From: Dirofilaria immitis
Lineage: Eukaryota; Nematoda; Chromadorea; Rhabditida; Onchocercidae
DNA length: 64,000 nt
Reading direction: 5' to 3'
Assembly (NCBI GenBank): GCA_024305405.1
Contig: JAKNDB010000087.1
Coordinates: forward strand, 5,644,501-5,708,500
Shown: positions 25,759 to 39,500 of the stretch, one piece after another
Layout: each line of letters begins with the position of its first letter
How positions within the stretch are numbered: the first letter of the stretch is position 1
The notes under the pieces: generated by a model
What the model was told of the DNA's origin: nothing
Seen by the model: only the letters and a program-made list of their open reading frames with translations
Databases searched by the model: none
Made by a program: the position numbers and the translations under genes

Positions 25759-27742
25759 GTAAGTAATATTCATATTAGATATACGTATCAGTTAATATCT
25801 TCCATTTTAAGTTCCTGCTAATTGGCTGATTTGATTTGATTAGTAGTAATTTTTCACTACAGAATGGAAAACTGTGATATCTCAAGCAATTAAATAAAAT
25901 ATGGTAATGATTCATTGGACTTCTTAGGAGTATTACTTTGCTGATAGCTAACTTTATTGTATGTCATGCCATCTCAAGGACTGAAATTCAGTGAAAAAAA
26001 GCTGGACTTATTTTTAAGTACTGACAACAACTAGTAGTTTTTCTTATATGATAATAAACGCCAATAATTTTCCAAAGATAGTGACTTGAACATAGAGTGG
26101 CTGGCCAAAGAATCATGAAATACTAATTGAAAGGTGTTATTTTTATATCAAAATCAGTTTTGATCTTAAATATATTATCTCGAAACTATTCAAACAATTA
26201 TCATATTACAACTGATTAGCATCCTCAACATAAGATTCTTTTCTGCTCTTTTTGAAAGTCAGCGATAGTTTGGATCTTACCTTCAAAAATCGGGAGAAAA
26301 AGTGGAGAATTGATTGGATGATAATTCAAAATCTAAAACATTTCTTTACTACTATCTTTAATGTTGATATGTAAACAATATGGAGAAGTAAATAGAAATG
26401 GAAAATGAGAAATACAAGAAAATAGAACGATGAGAGAGCGAAAGGTACACGTAACACCGCAAGTGATCTTCTGTTTGTATTGAGCAAATATTTTATGTGC
26501 TGGGTGATAGTATGGTGCTGATCATATCATTGCTATTGCTACTGTCATAGGGTGATTGCTATTTTGAGGTTGAGATTGAGGTTGAAAAAACATCGAGACT
26601 GAAATAACATCCTCGTCTCTTTTCCTAATCATCGGAATACTTTCGGGACAAATTTTTCTTCTCTTTTTCATTAATGTCAACTAATGTTGACTGGAGTTCT
26701 TAACACCAGCATAGTTAACAAAAAGCATTAAGAACTTTATTTGAAATATTCGATTAGATAATTGAAATAATTGAAAGAACAATCATTCGTTATATTTGTC
26801 TAATAAAGAATATTGAATTATCAATTGATATTTTTGCAGGATATGTTACCAATTTTTTAAAACTGATAAGTAAATATGTCGGAGAAACAATATTTTTAAT
26901 TCAAATAAGAGGTCATTTTTTCAGTGTAATTTCTGGAAGCCTTTATTAGAAAGCAGAATTCGATGACAACAGCAAAATGAATTTATGCAACTTTGATAGT
27001 TCAGGAAGCGAATAAAATGAATGCATAACATCAATTCACAGTAAAAGAACTTTGATCGTAGAGTCAGAATAAAAAGTGGTAATAAATAGACGTTATATTT
27101 TATTCGCAATCTGAGAATGAAATATGAAAAATTGTTGAAAAAAAGATAACATGCACGTAATTAAATGATTATACGAATAATAAATGATAAAAGAAGACGA
27201 ATAAGAGGTGTCATTTCAATGATTCTAAGCTAATTAATTGACAAAGGTAGTAAAATATGATGGTTTTGTACCCTACGATAGTGCAGATAGAACTTTTTAT
27301 TATTTGAGAATGCGATAATTATGTTCGCTTTTAAATTCTGCTATTTCAATTCTTTATAACAACACATCTGATGGATCATTAGACAATATTTTGCGGCAAG
27401 TTTCGTAGTGTAAAAGATATGTATTATTTCTAAATATATTATTTATGCTTTTTAAAAAGCTTTTTGAGGCTAAGTTTTACTTCATAGTAACATTTATATC
27501 TAAACCAAATTTTGGTTTTTTCAAAATATGCAACATTTTGTGTTAATTTTCAAATGTATAGACTTGTTTAATTAGATTATCAGAATTCGAAACTGGATCA
27601 AGTTGATAAATTCGGCCCTGCTTATCATTCATTTGCATATCTTGAAGAATTTTGCATGTATTTCTCTCCACAGTAAGAATATATAATGATGAAAACCAAT
27701 TACATAAATCTTCCTATTAGTGACGCGGTGGTGTCACTCTAG
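25759..27742. other. Intron or intergenic, no supported exon
   Basis: AT-rich, with short GAGGTTGAGATT-type imperfect repeats near 26.57 kb. No splice-bounded coding block seen. Confidence 0.35.
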
Positions 27743-30700
27743 AAAAACCCGCTTGAAGGTGATATTACAAATTCGAACTACAACAGATGCGCAGTAGGGA
27801 AAAAAGAAAAGAAACGGGAGTGCAGAAGATGCTCGGGCCGTCAGGAAGCATCAGATAATCATCAACAATCTTTACTGCATCAGCCTATTATTTATTCACC
27901 ACCCTTGGAACCATTTCAGGTTGAATTGGGTTAACAAAACTTTATAAGTTTGAAAGTTTAAAGTGAATTGATAGAATTTTGTTTTTATTATTTATCAGAT
28001 TTCCAAATTTTTATCAATAACTTTTTATAGCCGTATTGAGTTCTCTTAAGTAGATGAATTTTAACTATAATAGAAGGATTAGGAGAGGTGTGATGTTAGA
28101 TCAATAAAATTACCTATCCAAAAAAGCCGTTCTAATTAAGAAGGTCAACTGTTCACTTTTGCTTTTTTACAAATCGATCAAATCGTAACTGTTGATGAAA
28201 GTATTGGTAACGCCATTTATTTCTTTTAACAAATGAAGAGAAGATAGAACATATTCTAATATTTCGACATCAGCTTTAACTTTTGTTGAAAGATAGGTTG
28301 GATAATTAGAAAAACACAATCCTTTATCTCTAGATATTATACAACACCATCCCCCAAATCAAGCAACTGTGATTGCAATGATTTTCTAAATCAATTTTAC
28401 CCAAATTTGATAAGAAAGTTATCATATATATCAAGGAAGAAATCATACTCTTATATAGTTTGTTATACTCTTACTGTATTGAGAGGAAAGTAAAAGTTTG
28501 AATAAATCATTTTTTCGCATAATATATTTTCCGCCTGTTGATTTCGATTCAGCTAACGGACTTAAGTTAATTCTTGATTCAGTCATGAAGTTTTTAGGAA
28601 ACTGTATTACTCAAGAAGCCACTTGGCCTACGAATTTGCAAAAATACTCTACAGGTTAAAGTTCATTCTGCAATTTTAAAAAATTTACTCAATAATTTTT
28701 AATTTACCATGACACAAAGTTATTAGAAACAATAACTAATTGAAATTCTTGACGCATTAATTAAAAAAGATTATAGTTATTTTTATTCTAAAATTTTCAT
28801 AATTTCACTAATTAGTCGCTCGTATTCATCAGATAACCGAAACTTTTATTCCAGGTGACATATATCGAGGAATCTGGGGCATCAGTGGGACGAGTATTTG
28901 TTGGTGATATTATCATAGCTATTGACGGGCAAAAAATCAGTTCTATCAACGAGCTTAATATTATCCTCAGAAAATCTTCACCAGTAAAAATCTTTTTTGA
29001 AAAATTTTATTAAAATGTTAAATTTAACTCTTGGACAGTAAATAAAGTCTCTTCATCATAAGATTATTAAAAATCTTATAATTGACTGCAAAATATTAAT
29101 AACACTAAATTAATGCGACATTATTTCATAAAATCTTTTAATGAAATTTCGAAATTTTCCATCGTTTTTTAAACTAAACAATTGAAATTAAATAACGTTC
29201 ATATTTCTGAAATTTGTCGCATGAAATTAAATTAGTCGGTATAAATATAATTTGTTATAGCTCTAAAGTTTCAATTTTCAAATTATATGCAGATGGCAGC
29301 AGTTGTATTCAAACGCAAATGTTTTTCAAAATGCAAACATAAAAGGACATTTGTTGAAAAAATAAGCGTAGAACGGGGTCGAGAAATGAAGTGCACTGGA
29401 CGAGCCATCGATCTGTATCTGGTGAGAAAACTAATTCTCTCTAATCGAAAAGAAATCTTAAATAAATTAAATCAACTCTCAAGAGTCCTTTAAAATCGAG
29501 ACCTGGGAAATTTCATTCCTCTGATGATAATTGATTAAAAGATCTATGATTCTTTCTAAAACACAAAGGATCTATTACAGTGAAAAGAGAAGAACATACA
29601 TGATATATCTGAAATCTCTCTTTATCAAATATAATGAAAGAAATGCAAGAAACGAAAACTCACGAGGGATATTCTGTAGATCATCTTAATTCTAATTAAC
29701 ATTTGTAAATCATTTCGGGAAAAGATCTTGTATCTGTTCTAAGTGGAAAATAACTTCTTCATTGTATTTCTTGAAATTCGCTTCTTCAAGAAAGCTCCGA
29801 ATATTCTTTTAGTTAAATTGATAAGAATAACAGAATTTTTTTCAAGATGTTCCATCTGTTCAAATGCAAAATTTTAATTTTAAGGTACAAATGGCGCTGC
29901 ATATAAATGACACGATTGACATGAACGAAATGATCGGATTATCAGTAAAATATGATGCAAAAGAAAGAATTCAAGTAAACGCCACAGCTCTTGATAGTCT
30001 CTCATCCGTTCACCTACGTCCAGGAGATATAATACGGCATGTTTTAGTGTTTTATAACTGATATTCGAGCAATTAAGCATCTCTTCCTGATTCAGAAATA
30101 GAAACTTTAATAAAAGCGTTTTTATGATAACTGTCTTCATGATTCGTGGAATTGCAACAATGTGAAAACACTAGCCATGAGAGAATTAATCAATAAATAT
30201 ACTGAGTAACTAATAATGTTTCAATTCTATATAGAATCAAACTAAAGAATTCGAAATTTACCAAATGAAATTCATTGTTTTAGTGAAGTGAATGAATATC
30301 CCATTGCAAGTAAAACGATGCTCAATCACTTCATACAAGCAGCAGTGATCGAAACAGGTCAGGTATTCTTCATCTTAACTTTTGAACATTCGAATGTTTT
30401 CAGAAAAAGTTCATAATCATATTGTAGTTTAAACGATATAATTTGTCATCTATCAAGGTAAATTTTACAATCGAAAGTTCGGCTGGAGGTATTGATAGCT
30501 ATCACGATCAAGTTGAATTGGCAAATGATGTTCAAGAAATCGCTCAAAAACAAGTGAATTTTCTAATTTCTTCCAGTCCATTCGCTCTGAACTTTATTTT
30601 ATTACATCATCCGAAATTTTAAGATGTAATTATTACACTTTAGGAAAGTTCGATAAAATTAATGCTTCTGTGATTTCTGCAGATCATCCAATTTCAAACG

Positions 30701-30891
30701 ATTGCGGCTTCAAAAGCATTAAATCTTCCATCAATATTACAAAAACGGCAAACAAATAAAAACTGCAAAAAATTATTATTTCCCAGAATTTTGTTGAACT
30801 ACCAATTGGAGCTGATTATGATCCAACAAAATTAAAGCCATGCAAAGGTGCTAATATCGAAATGAGGAATATGCAAAAACGCGATTCTTGA
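27743..30891 (+). CDS. PDZ-domain protein (two PDZ-like modules), nematode type
   Basis: Probably a small scaffold binding C-terminal peptide tails. Exons seen: 27743-27919 (KNPLEGDITNSN, Cys/Arg-rich CRRCSGRQEAS, Pro-rich IIYSPPLEPFQ); an exon ending near 28581-28590 (FDSANGLKLILDS); 28855-28983 (VTYIEESGASVG, RVFVGDIIIAIDGQKI: PDZ core with the VGD and IDG turns); 29293-29421 (linker with VERGREMKCTGRAIDLYL); 29885-30040 (IGLSVKYDAKERI, LRPGDIIRH: second PDZ); 30284-30362 (NEYPIASKTMLNHFIQAA); 30458-30553 (VNFTIESSAGG); 30683-30891 (to stop TGA). The 30040/30284 junction is out of phase by one base, and the last exon needs one added A near 30770 to reach NFVELPIGADYDP. PDZ assignment is firm. 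Start and the second exon's acceptor are not. Confidence 0.68.
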
Positions 30892-31258
30892 TAAAATTCA
30901 TAAAAGTAGAAACTTCAAAATTTACTGATCTTGTACCTCTGTTTTCGGACACAGTGATATAATATCCTATATATAAGAATAAAGTGATAAATGCTTATTA
31001 TAAACAAAATGTTTTATGGAAAGGCGGCATTCTTCATAAGTTCGTACTGGAATGATTTTATGATAAAAGGATATCAGTTGCAGTGTATGGTATAATTTCG
31101 ATACAGTTTATGTGATGCAAATTTTGCTCGATTTCAAAAATTATAAAATAAGAGAAGCGAGTGTTTAATTCCATTTGATTAAAAATAAAGTCATAGAGTG
31201 AAACACAACGATTTTGGAAGTATTGAGGGACTCAAAATTATTTTTTTTTTGGAATGAA

Positions 31259-32412
31259 ATGACAGAAAGAACTGTCAAAGCACTTCGAGTTCACGGACCA
31301 GGCCGGGGTAAAAATCAGGAAATTACATTCGGTGAAGAACATCTTCATGCAAGTGGTGTTTTCGCTAATGTTTATTCAGCCAGATTGTACCGACCAGTAG
31401 AAATGGCCATTGCAATTAAGAAAACTTGGCCAAATAAAGGATGGTCGATAATTAATCCGGAAGTATATTATCTTTCTCGAATGAAGCATCGATGCATCAT
31501 CAAACTTCTTTATCATTTCACTCTAACATCAAATGAGGATGCCTGCCACTGCATGGTCTTTGATTACTTACCTACAGATATGGCTAAATTGCGAATGAAC
31601 AAAATAGGTCGCCGTTTTCCTTTATTAGATGCTAAATTATACGCATTTCAAATGTTTTCAGCCATAGACTATGTAAATGCCTTGGGTATTGCACATCGAG
31701 ATGTCAAACCAGCTAACATGATTGTTGATGATGAAAAAGGGATTTTGAAATTGGCTGATTTTGGTAATGCAAAAATGTTGAGGAAAAGCGAAGAAAATAC
31801 ACCATATCAGGTTGGCGCAGACGAATACTTTTTGTTTAAAAGAAAGAGAGTTCCAAAAAATTTATTTCGAAATCTGTCAATTAATGTTTGTTTTAAGGTG
31901 ACACGTTATTATCGAGCACCCGAATTGATATTCGGTTCGACCAAGTATTCAACAGCAGTAGATATTTGGGCATGCGGTTGCGTGCTATCCGAATTTGTCA
32001 CCGGCAAGGTACTTCTGCAAGGACGTACTTGCCATGATCAAGCTCGATTAGTGATTAATATATTTGGCTATCCGAGCACGGAGCAGTGTCAGGCAATGAA
32101 AATAAAAAACCACGATACGCTCGAAAACGTGCCCGCGGTTTACGAGTAATATTGAATGCTTGTAATGCACCAGCCGATATGATCCAATTGCTCGAAGCTA
32201 TCCTTGTTTATGAACCTTACCTAAGGCTTCAAGGTAATGAGATACTCGGGCATTCATTTTTCAATGATTTACGCAAGATCCCAACACCAGTACGAAGCAA
32301 CGGGCGAGCTATACCACTTCTGGATTATACTATCCATCAACGCAGTACGCAAACAACGGATTCCGAAGAAACAATTGCTGATAATTCGGATAAAGAAGAG
32401 AACGAATCGTGA
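31259..32412 (+). CDS. GSK3-subfamily (CMGC) protein kinase, divergent
   Basis: Ser/Thr kinase of the CMGC/GSK group, about 355 residues, two exons 31259-31810 and 31898-32412. ATG chosen at 31259 (MTERTVKALRVHGPG). Motifs in order: degenerate Gly loop ASGVFANVY (only the middle Gly kept), AIAIKK (VAIK lysine), HRDVKPAN, LADFGNAK, then TPYQVTRYYRAPELIFG, in which the Tyr matches the autophosphorylated Tyr216 site of GSK3 by spacing, DIWACGCVLSEF and a C-terminal SFFNDLR block. The intron 31811-31897 (87 bases) is in frame and stop-free, so unspliced RNA would insert 29 residues before VTRYYRAPE. A lost A in the run 32104-32109 breaks the frame after QAMKIK; with one more A it continues KPRYARKRARG. 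AATAAA at 32414 overlaps the stop region. Resembles rapidly evolving nematode GSK3-like kinases rather than orthodox GSK3. Confidence 0.88.
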
Positions 32413-32413
32413 A

Positions 32414-32419
32414 AATAAA
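32414..32419 (+). terminator. Poly(A) signal AATAAA of the kinase gene
   Basis: AATAAA immediately after the kinase stop at 32410-32412, with a second AATAAA near 32470. Very short 3' UTR implied if the first is used. Confidence 0.45.
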
Positions 32420-32768
32420 TATATTTCTATTATTGTTTTCAAAATTAAACATTATTTTTTTATAAAAAAAATAAAGTGAATTAATGGCTTCAGGCAACAC
32501 TTTTGTATAATATGCGCAAAAATAATATATATAAAAAAATATATATTGAAAAATATTAAAAGTTCAGTTAATTAATTTCGGAATACAAGATGAAGGATCA
32601 AATCCAGTGCAATAAGGTTATACTAGTCACATACATATAATAAAAATGTAAAAAATGAAAGTCTATTCAAGATTTGTTCAATGTTTCATTTGTTGGATAA
32701 ACTTTCTGAATTTCTAAAAGTGAAGAATTTTGAATTTAGTGAAATAAATGGAATAGAAAAGAGTATAC

Positions 32769-33140
32769 TTAGTCGTATATTCAGAATGCAACACCACTGA
32801 AGGAATGTCGATTTTATTGCCTTTACTATTATTTAAACCTTTTGTCTCATGGTCTGGATTATTTACATCCCCACTTCCTTTGCAATTATAAGGAATCATT
32901 CTAAAAGTTCTTCACAATTATTTAATGTTGATGAGAATAAAATATGGAAAGGTAGGTCCTTCAGATGTGCCTCTAGTGACAAGTTCTTTACAATCTTTGC
33001 GATGCATCACCACGAAAAGAACAGACAAGCTGACAATTCATGTGCAGTCATACATGTATTGTTAATGACCGAATCGCTGTAACCATAGAGGAATCCTGCA
33101 TTTTATTGAATTACTTATACTGGAGGATAATCATTCTATT
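32769..33140. other. Coding-like segment, strand unresolved
   Basis: Both strands look coding. Minus strand: ATG at 32899 reads MIPYNCKGSGDVNNPDHETK, then continues to SVVLHSEYTTK with a possible GTATAC donor. Plus strand: MRIKYGKVGPSDVPLVTSS and TKRTDKLTIHVQSYMY, then, one frame over, NDRIAVTIEES. No clean splice model emerges on either strand, so no gene is called. Confidence 0.25.
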
Positions 33141-36100
33141 ATTGTTCGCAGAACTTCGAATGAATTGATTGTGTTTTTGCATAAATCCTTCAAATTTGAG
33201 TCAATGATTAATAGTTGTAGTTAAAACTTCGTTCAAACTTCAGTTAATTGTTCATCGAGACTGTCAATTTCCTTCACCTTTCAATTAATTACCTATCCTT
33301 TAAAAATTTTCGAATTTAATACCTTTTTTTTTTGAAAAGATTAAGAAGAAAAAGAGAGTTTTTTTATTACAACATTCAGTTTTCTTCATTTTTCAAAAAA
33401 TTAAAAAAATAATGTCACTAAGAATGTCGAATTCTTTTATCCATTTTTTCTAAATTGATGATAGCATCGTTTGATAAAATTACAATCATGGTGTTGCTGA
33501 ATTGTTCTATTTCATCCAATCACACTGTTCTATCATCCTTGCCAAATCATTAAGTTTTTTTGCGATTATGATTGTTTTATATTCTATGGCAATTTGAACA
33601 TATGATTATCGATTTTCAATGAGCAATTTTAGTTCAATGACATGCATATTCTCTAAAATATTTGTATATTATCAATGATTAACTTCCACTAATTATTAAA
33701 TTTAATATTTTTTCATATTAATGCAATCAACTGTTAGGGAAGATTTGTTGATTATCTGACTAATAAATATTCAAAAATATTAAATTTTTCTATGACAATT
33801 AATTCACCTAATATACAAATTTATTTTAATGAAATATTCAACATATTTTTGTTCAGAATGAATAAGGAACAGATATGTGAAGTATTCCAAATTTGGCGAT
33901 TCTGATGGTTGTATTTCTATCAAAGGTTAATTTGAGTAAAACTGCCATACTATTGCACTTTTTTATTCACTTTCTTAGTTGTAATATTTTTAGTTCAGTT
34001 TAGATTGTAAATTAACAAGTTTTGGAAAAATTCTTCTAATATTTAAAATAATTTCAGTTTTAGCAACTTCATTATATCTTGATATTTTTAAATTTCATAT
34101 AGATGTTATTGGTTTGCAGAATAAGAATCAACAGGGAAAAATTATCATAAAATTTTTCTGCATATTGAATTCAATTCCTTAATTTCATTATCTAAACTTA
34201 TCTTTAGTTTTCATAAGCATGTTTCGTTTATTTTTAAAATACTAATTGTAAATGTTACTTATAAACAGAATAAATATTGTAAACTTAATTTTTTTTCTCG
34301 TATCTCTGGTTTTAAAATATATGTATATTTTTAAACGAACGGTTTTTAACATTCGGATTATTTTCAAATTAATTACTTCGTTGCTATTGTTTTCAGTAAT
34401 AGTTGCCGGCAAGATTTGAACGATTTTTTTAATCTTTTGAGAAAAAAAAATGATTTTTTTGAGGAATCTTAAAAATCTGTCGAATTTTCGATATGAAATC
34501 AATATTTCCCTTTGTTATCATTATAGTTAAGGAAAGAATGAGATATATTCAAATTATATCTCATTCCTTGCTCATTCCTTGCTAAATAAGATGACTCGAG
34601 ACAGCAGTGACAGATGAATAGTGGTAGTACTATTCATAGGACATAGAAGTAAGGGAGAGAAATGTTCCTCAGCGGTTTCTAGCCAATGATTCATGTTGGG
34701 ACAGGAAACATTATGTAGTGCGTCGATAATTGGTGTGATACAGAAATGGAAGATTTCACAATTTTCAATATTTTCAATTTGATCATTTTTGCATGATTCA
34801 TTGGATTATTCCAATTTAATATCAATTCCTAATTTGAGTTAACATCAACTCATTTGCTTTGGCTCATCTTATGATAATGCCAAATTTGCCGCAGTAGTAG
34901 CCGATCGTTGGTCTCCTAAATACACTTATTCTAATCTTTATACTCAGAATCCTTTTATATTTTAAACTAACTCTTTTAATGTTCTTTCTTCGATTTATTA
35001 GCTCAATTTCTGTAAACATAATTGAATTTAGCTCTCAAAATTATTTAATTCTTTTAAAAATTCAAATAAATTTTTATTAATCTTTGCATGAAATATACTT
35101 CGAAGAATCAATCAAAAGAATGTAACCAAACTAATTGACATCGAAATTATCGATAATTTTGGAAGATTTTGTAAACTGTAAACATTTTAATAAAACTTGA
35201 AAACTTCAAAAAATTAGCATTTAGAGAAGAGCAAACATATACACACACATACATACATGTAAACATGAATAAATACATATATTCATATATACAGACGGAC
35301 AGATAGCCAGATAAATTAGATACACATACATATACAAACGAATATAGAATATTTGATATAATAAAAGCAAAGACTGAATTTTGACAGCCCATCTATAGCC
35401 TATTTAAGCTTGCCCAAAGAGGAAAGCATTCATTCGTTAGTCTACTGGATTGGTTTAAAGATAAGTGAGTTTTTGGCTTTATCCATTCTTTATTTATTTA
35501 TATTTGTCGCCTTCAAGAATATGAAAAATGAACGGCCCGACTATCGTTCATTAGAAAATTACATAAGAATAATATGCAAAAATTTGGCTTATTTAAAGTT
35601 ATTTCATTAAAAGGATTTAATTTCAGGCTATTATGAATAACAATTGAAAATTAATAAGTTATCATTTAAATAATGCTCCATTCCTCATTTTTCATAAATA
35701 TCGATTTTGTATATTATCATTAATGTAATATTATTTATATTTGATTAATAACATTTTCTATTTCTAAGAATTTTTATCAATTTTATAATATCAGACCATT
35801 AGACTATTGCTGAAATCAATGAAGTTTCAATAATAACCCATTCCTATGAGTTTCTTTTACACATAAACTATGAATAATTACCTAAAATTTCCTTACTTAT
35901 CTTTTCTGTTTATCAAAAAAATTAAATTATCATAAACTTATTGAAGGAAAAGTGACATTCAATTATCTTAATAGTATTTTTCAAACAAAATTCATTCCAA
36001 CTTAAATTAATGCTTGAATAGGAACAATGTTGTAATTAAGGAAATTAATAGTAGTTTCTTATACGAGTGACAGTCAACACAATAGCCAAATTTGAAAAAC

Positions 36101-36528
36101 ATGCTGGATAGTGATTACGAGATATTGTTCTTCTCATATTGTTTATCTATTACTTTCCTCCTGTACCGAAGTGTAATTGTTTGTTTTTTTTGAAACGTTT
36201 TTCAATTATATTTGTCTCTTTACATAGTGCATGGTTTATGGAATAAATTTTCACTTTGAATTATGCTAATTATATCGCTCTTTCTACACTCTTTAAAAAT
36301 TTAAAATAATTTTAAAAACTACAGTTCGCAATCAATGGGATCAAGCGAATTTAGTTGTACTGATAATTCAATTTTACTGAAATAAATACGTCAATTTAAC
36401 AATTGATATTGTGATACGCGATTTTTGTAATGAATAACTTGAATGATCATTTGATTTTTCTCTTGACGAACGAACTTGAATTCAAAATCCGCTTAAAACT
36501 TAAATCATTTCTGATAACGACGTAATTT
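33141..36528. other. Gene-poor AT-rich region
   Basis: Contains a 12-bp inverted repeat (GAATGAGATATA at 34536-34547 and complement at 34555-34566, 7-base loop) and an ATACACACAT/ATACATATAC-type simple-sequence tract near 35230-35300. The longest frames lack splice support. Confidence 0.35.
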
Positions 36529-39500
36529 TTGGATGCGAACAATGATTATGATAGTATTTTATGCTATATTGATATAATTTCGAGTCGATCACTGACTGTT
36601 ATATTGATATTCATGCCGGTGTTGTGCTGCTATGCGAAGCGACGACGCGCGAGCTCAATAACCAAATCGCCTGAGCAGTGCAAAGTAAGCATATTTTATA
36701 TCTCAGAGTTTTATTAATATTTGAATTTTTATAATTTTTCCAGTAACTTATATTATTCAATTAACGTGACTTAATAATTTATTTATTTAATTATGGTTTT
36801 GTATAAAAAAATCCTACAACTTAGTCGCAGAAGCACATGAAATCAATGCATTGTTTTACTAATTTTAGTAATTTTTGATTATGTCAGCAGCAAATTTTTT
36901 TATAATAATGGCGGCAGAAATTTTAATTCTAATAAAAATGTGATTTTCCACAGCACTGACAAAAAATATATATTTGGACATTTTATTTAAAAAATTCACT
37001 GGTTAATCTATTTCTGATTAATTCCCATCAAAAGAAAGTTTATGGAAATTGCCAATTGTCAATATTCGATAAAGAAAAATTCATTGAATGAAACAAATCA
37101 AAATACTCTGAAAAAATGTAAATAAATCATTACCCAAAACAATTCAATCAACGATATTAAAATAGCATCGAAAAAATATTTCAATTATTACTAGAGATTT
37201 CATTCAGTCTAAAACTGTTTACTATTATTATCAATTTCCATCTTCCTTCAATAGAATAGAATGTTTTCAAACCTTAGAGGAAAATACATCTATTGACAAA
37301 AAGTTTTCGCAAAGCTAATATATTTCGTTTTGTGAACAATTATCGTCACCAAAAATAATTAAAGCGAGCTAATTTTACAAAAATTTTGTATTTACCTGCA
37401 ATAAACTACTTTGATCTATAATATAAAAAAAAAGAAATTTAAATCAAGGCTACAAATATGCGAAATAGTCATAAAAAATGCTGAAAAAATTTTTACAGCG
37501 GGACGTACTTGGTATTACTTTAGCAAGATTGGATGAATTTGAAAACTTGACGCCACTGATGGTTGTTTCAAGTGATAACGAAAATGAAATATCATCTTTA
37601 CACCGTCACCAATTGGCAGTCATTTCACGAAGTCCACCACCGCCAAGGTGTCTAATCAATGGTAAAACATTAATCGTTCCACTGAATTCGAGAAAAGGTT
37701 CATTTCGATTATTATTGCAATGAATCATTTTTACATCAAAAAAAAAGAAAAATTAAGTTTCATTTAGATTTGGAGTGTAACTTCAAATTTTTGATCTAAT
37801 ATGGAATCTGCTACAGTTTAATCCACTTTAGTTCTTTTATCGTATTAAAATCCATTATTAGAAAGAATGAATTAATTTAATCTATTTTAATGTCTTTAAA
37901 TACTAATTTCGTTTGGCGATATTAAATTGATATCAGTTTCTTGGATTAGAATTCATAAATAGATTTTTAGCAAATTTTATAGAATTTAGACTTACTCTGA
38001 TTATTTATACAATTATTTTTAATTTATTTCAAATTAGCCCCTTCTATTTAATTTACTCAGGGCAATATTTTATTCAAAATTTTTAGTTTTCTGTAGTCTT
38101 CTCAAAGGGAAAAAAGAGGATTCAAATGAAATTGGGATGATTTACAATCAGAAAGATTGCATAATGACATTAATCCCTGAGAAAGTGATAATGCTGTTTA
38201 TTGAACTGTTCAAGAAAAAAAAAATTAAGATGGGAATATATTTATGTCAAAGGTATTGGAATAACAATCGAATGTTGTATATTTGATTTCAAGGAAAAAG
38301 CTTTGAAAAGAATAAGGCTCTGCTCTTCTGCATGTTGAAACCTTGAAATTAAAATAATCCTTTTGATCGAAAATTGAAGAGTGAGACTAATTTCTAATTC
38401 ACCAATAAAAATTATAGAAATATCTATAAAAATAAGATGCAGGACTACGAAGTTCTATTTTACGGTGGCAGCAATCGCATCTTCTATACTTCTTATCATT
38501 TTTTTTTTTTGTTTGCTGCAGAAATATCATATTCACTTATATTTTGCAGAGATTTCAAAAGACGAATGATAAAGATCTTTTTTAGATTAAATCATTTAGT
38601 TTTTTCTTTTTGGAAATGAATCTCTAAGAAAGTGATATCTTTGTTTTTTTTTTTTTTTCCTTCATTTATTTAATAAATCTTGTGATAGATCAATGATTCT
38701 CAGAAATTTTCAGGATGCGCACCATTTCTACCATTGCTCGCTTCACCAGATAGCAACAATACACCATTCAAGAATGATGTCATGAAAGGTTGCAACACGA
38801 CAGTAGAAGATAATGAAAATGTCCCGATATTTCAAAATCTGGATAAATTTGACGCAGATTTTATTTCCATTGATCGAGTTTGTTTACGAAGAGTATTCGA
38901 ACACCGTAAATATATAGAAATAATTTGACCTGTTAAAAATTTCGCGTTGGTTTCAGACTACTGCATCATATTTGGAGCCACGACAGCAAAAACTTCAGCA
39001 GTGCGAGTGCGATGTACTGAAGCAAGAAAAAGTGCCCAGCTTTGAGGCAAATCCTAACTTATTCAAGGCTTAAAAACTTTGATTTTTACTTTTTATTATA
39101 ATGTGTGACACTTAGCTTGATTTCAGTTACCAATTCCGAGTTATGCACCACCACCATTACCTGTACTTGCAGTCCGTTCACAGCGGTGTAAGTTGTATTG
39201 ATCTGATTTAGTATTCCTGCATTTATTTATTTATTTTTTTGGCTCATTTACATTTTCTTTCGCATCTTGTGCCAATTAAAATTTTTATTGAGCGCTATAT
39301 ATAGTTTTATCTAGATAATTCAAAATAGGCTCGTCATGTCTAGATGACTCGAGACAACTTTAGTTAGTACTTATTTTCAGCCAATACTGAAGATAAGTAC
39401 TAACTAAATTTTCTTTGCTTTTATTTAGCAAATTTCTTAAACATAGAGGTTGTTGAATGCAACTTCCACAAGAACATGAAAATAGCAAGTACTTGCACTT

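Noticed and set aside
35230..35392. Minus-strand frame rich in Tyr/Val/Cys over the ATACACACAT tract
   Set aside because: Product of a simple-sequence repeat, not a gene.
34589..39356. 15-base exact match AGATGACTCGAGACA at 34589 and 39342
   Set aside because: A single 15-mer pair is about what chance gives in 64 kb, and flanks are unrelated.
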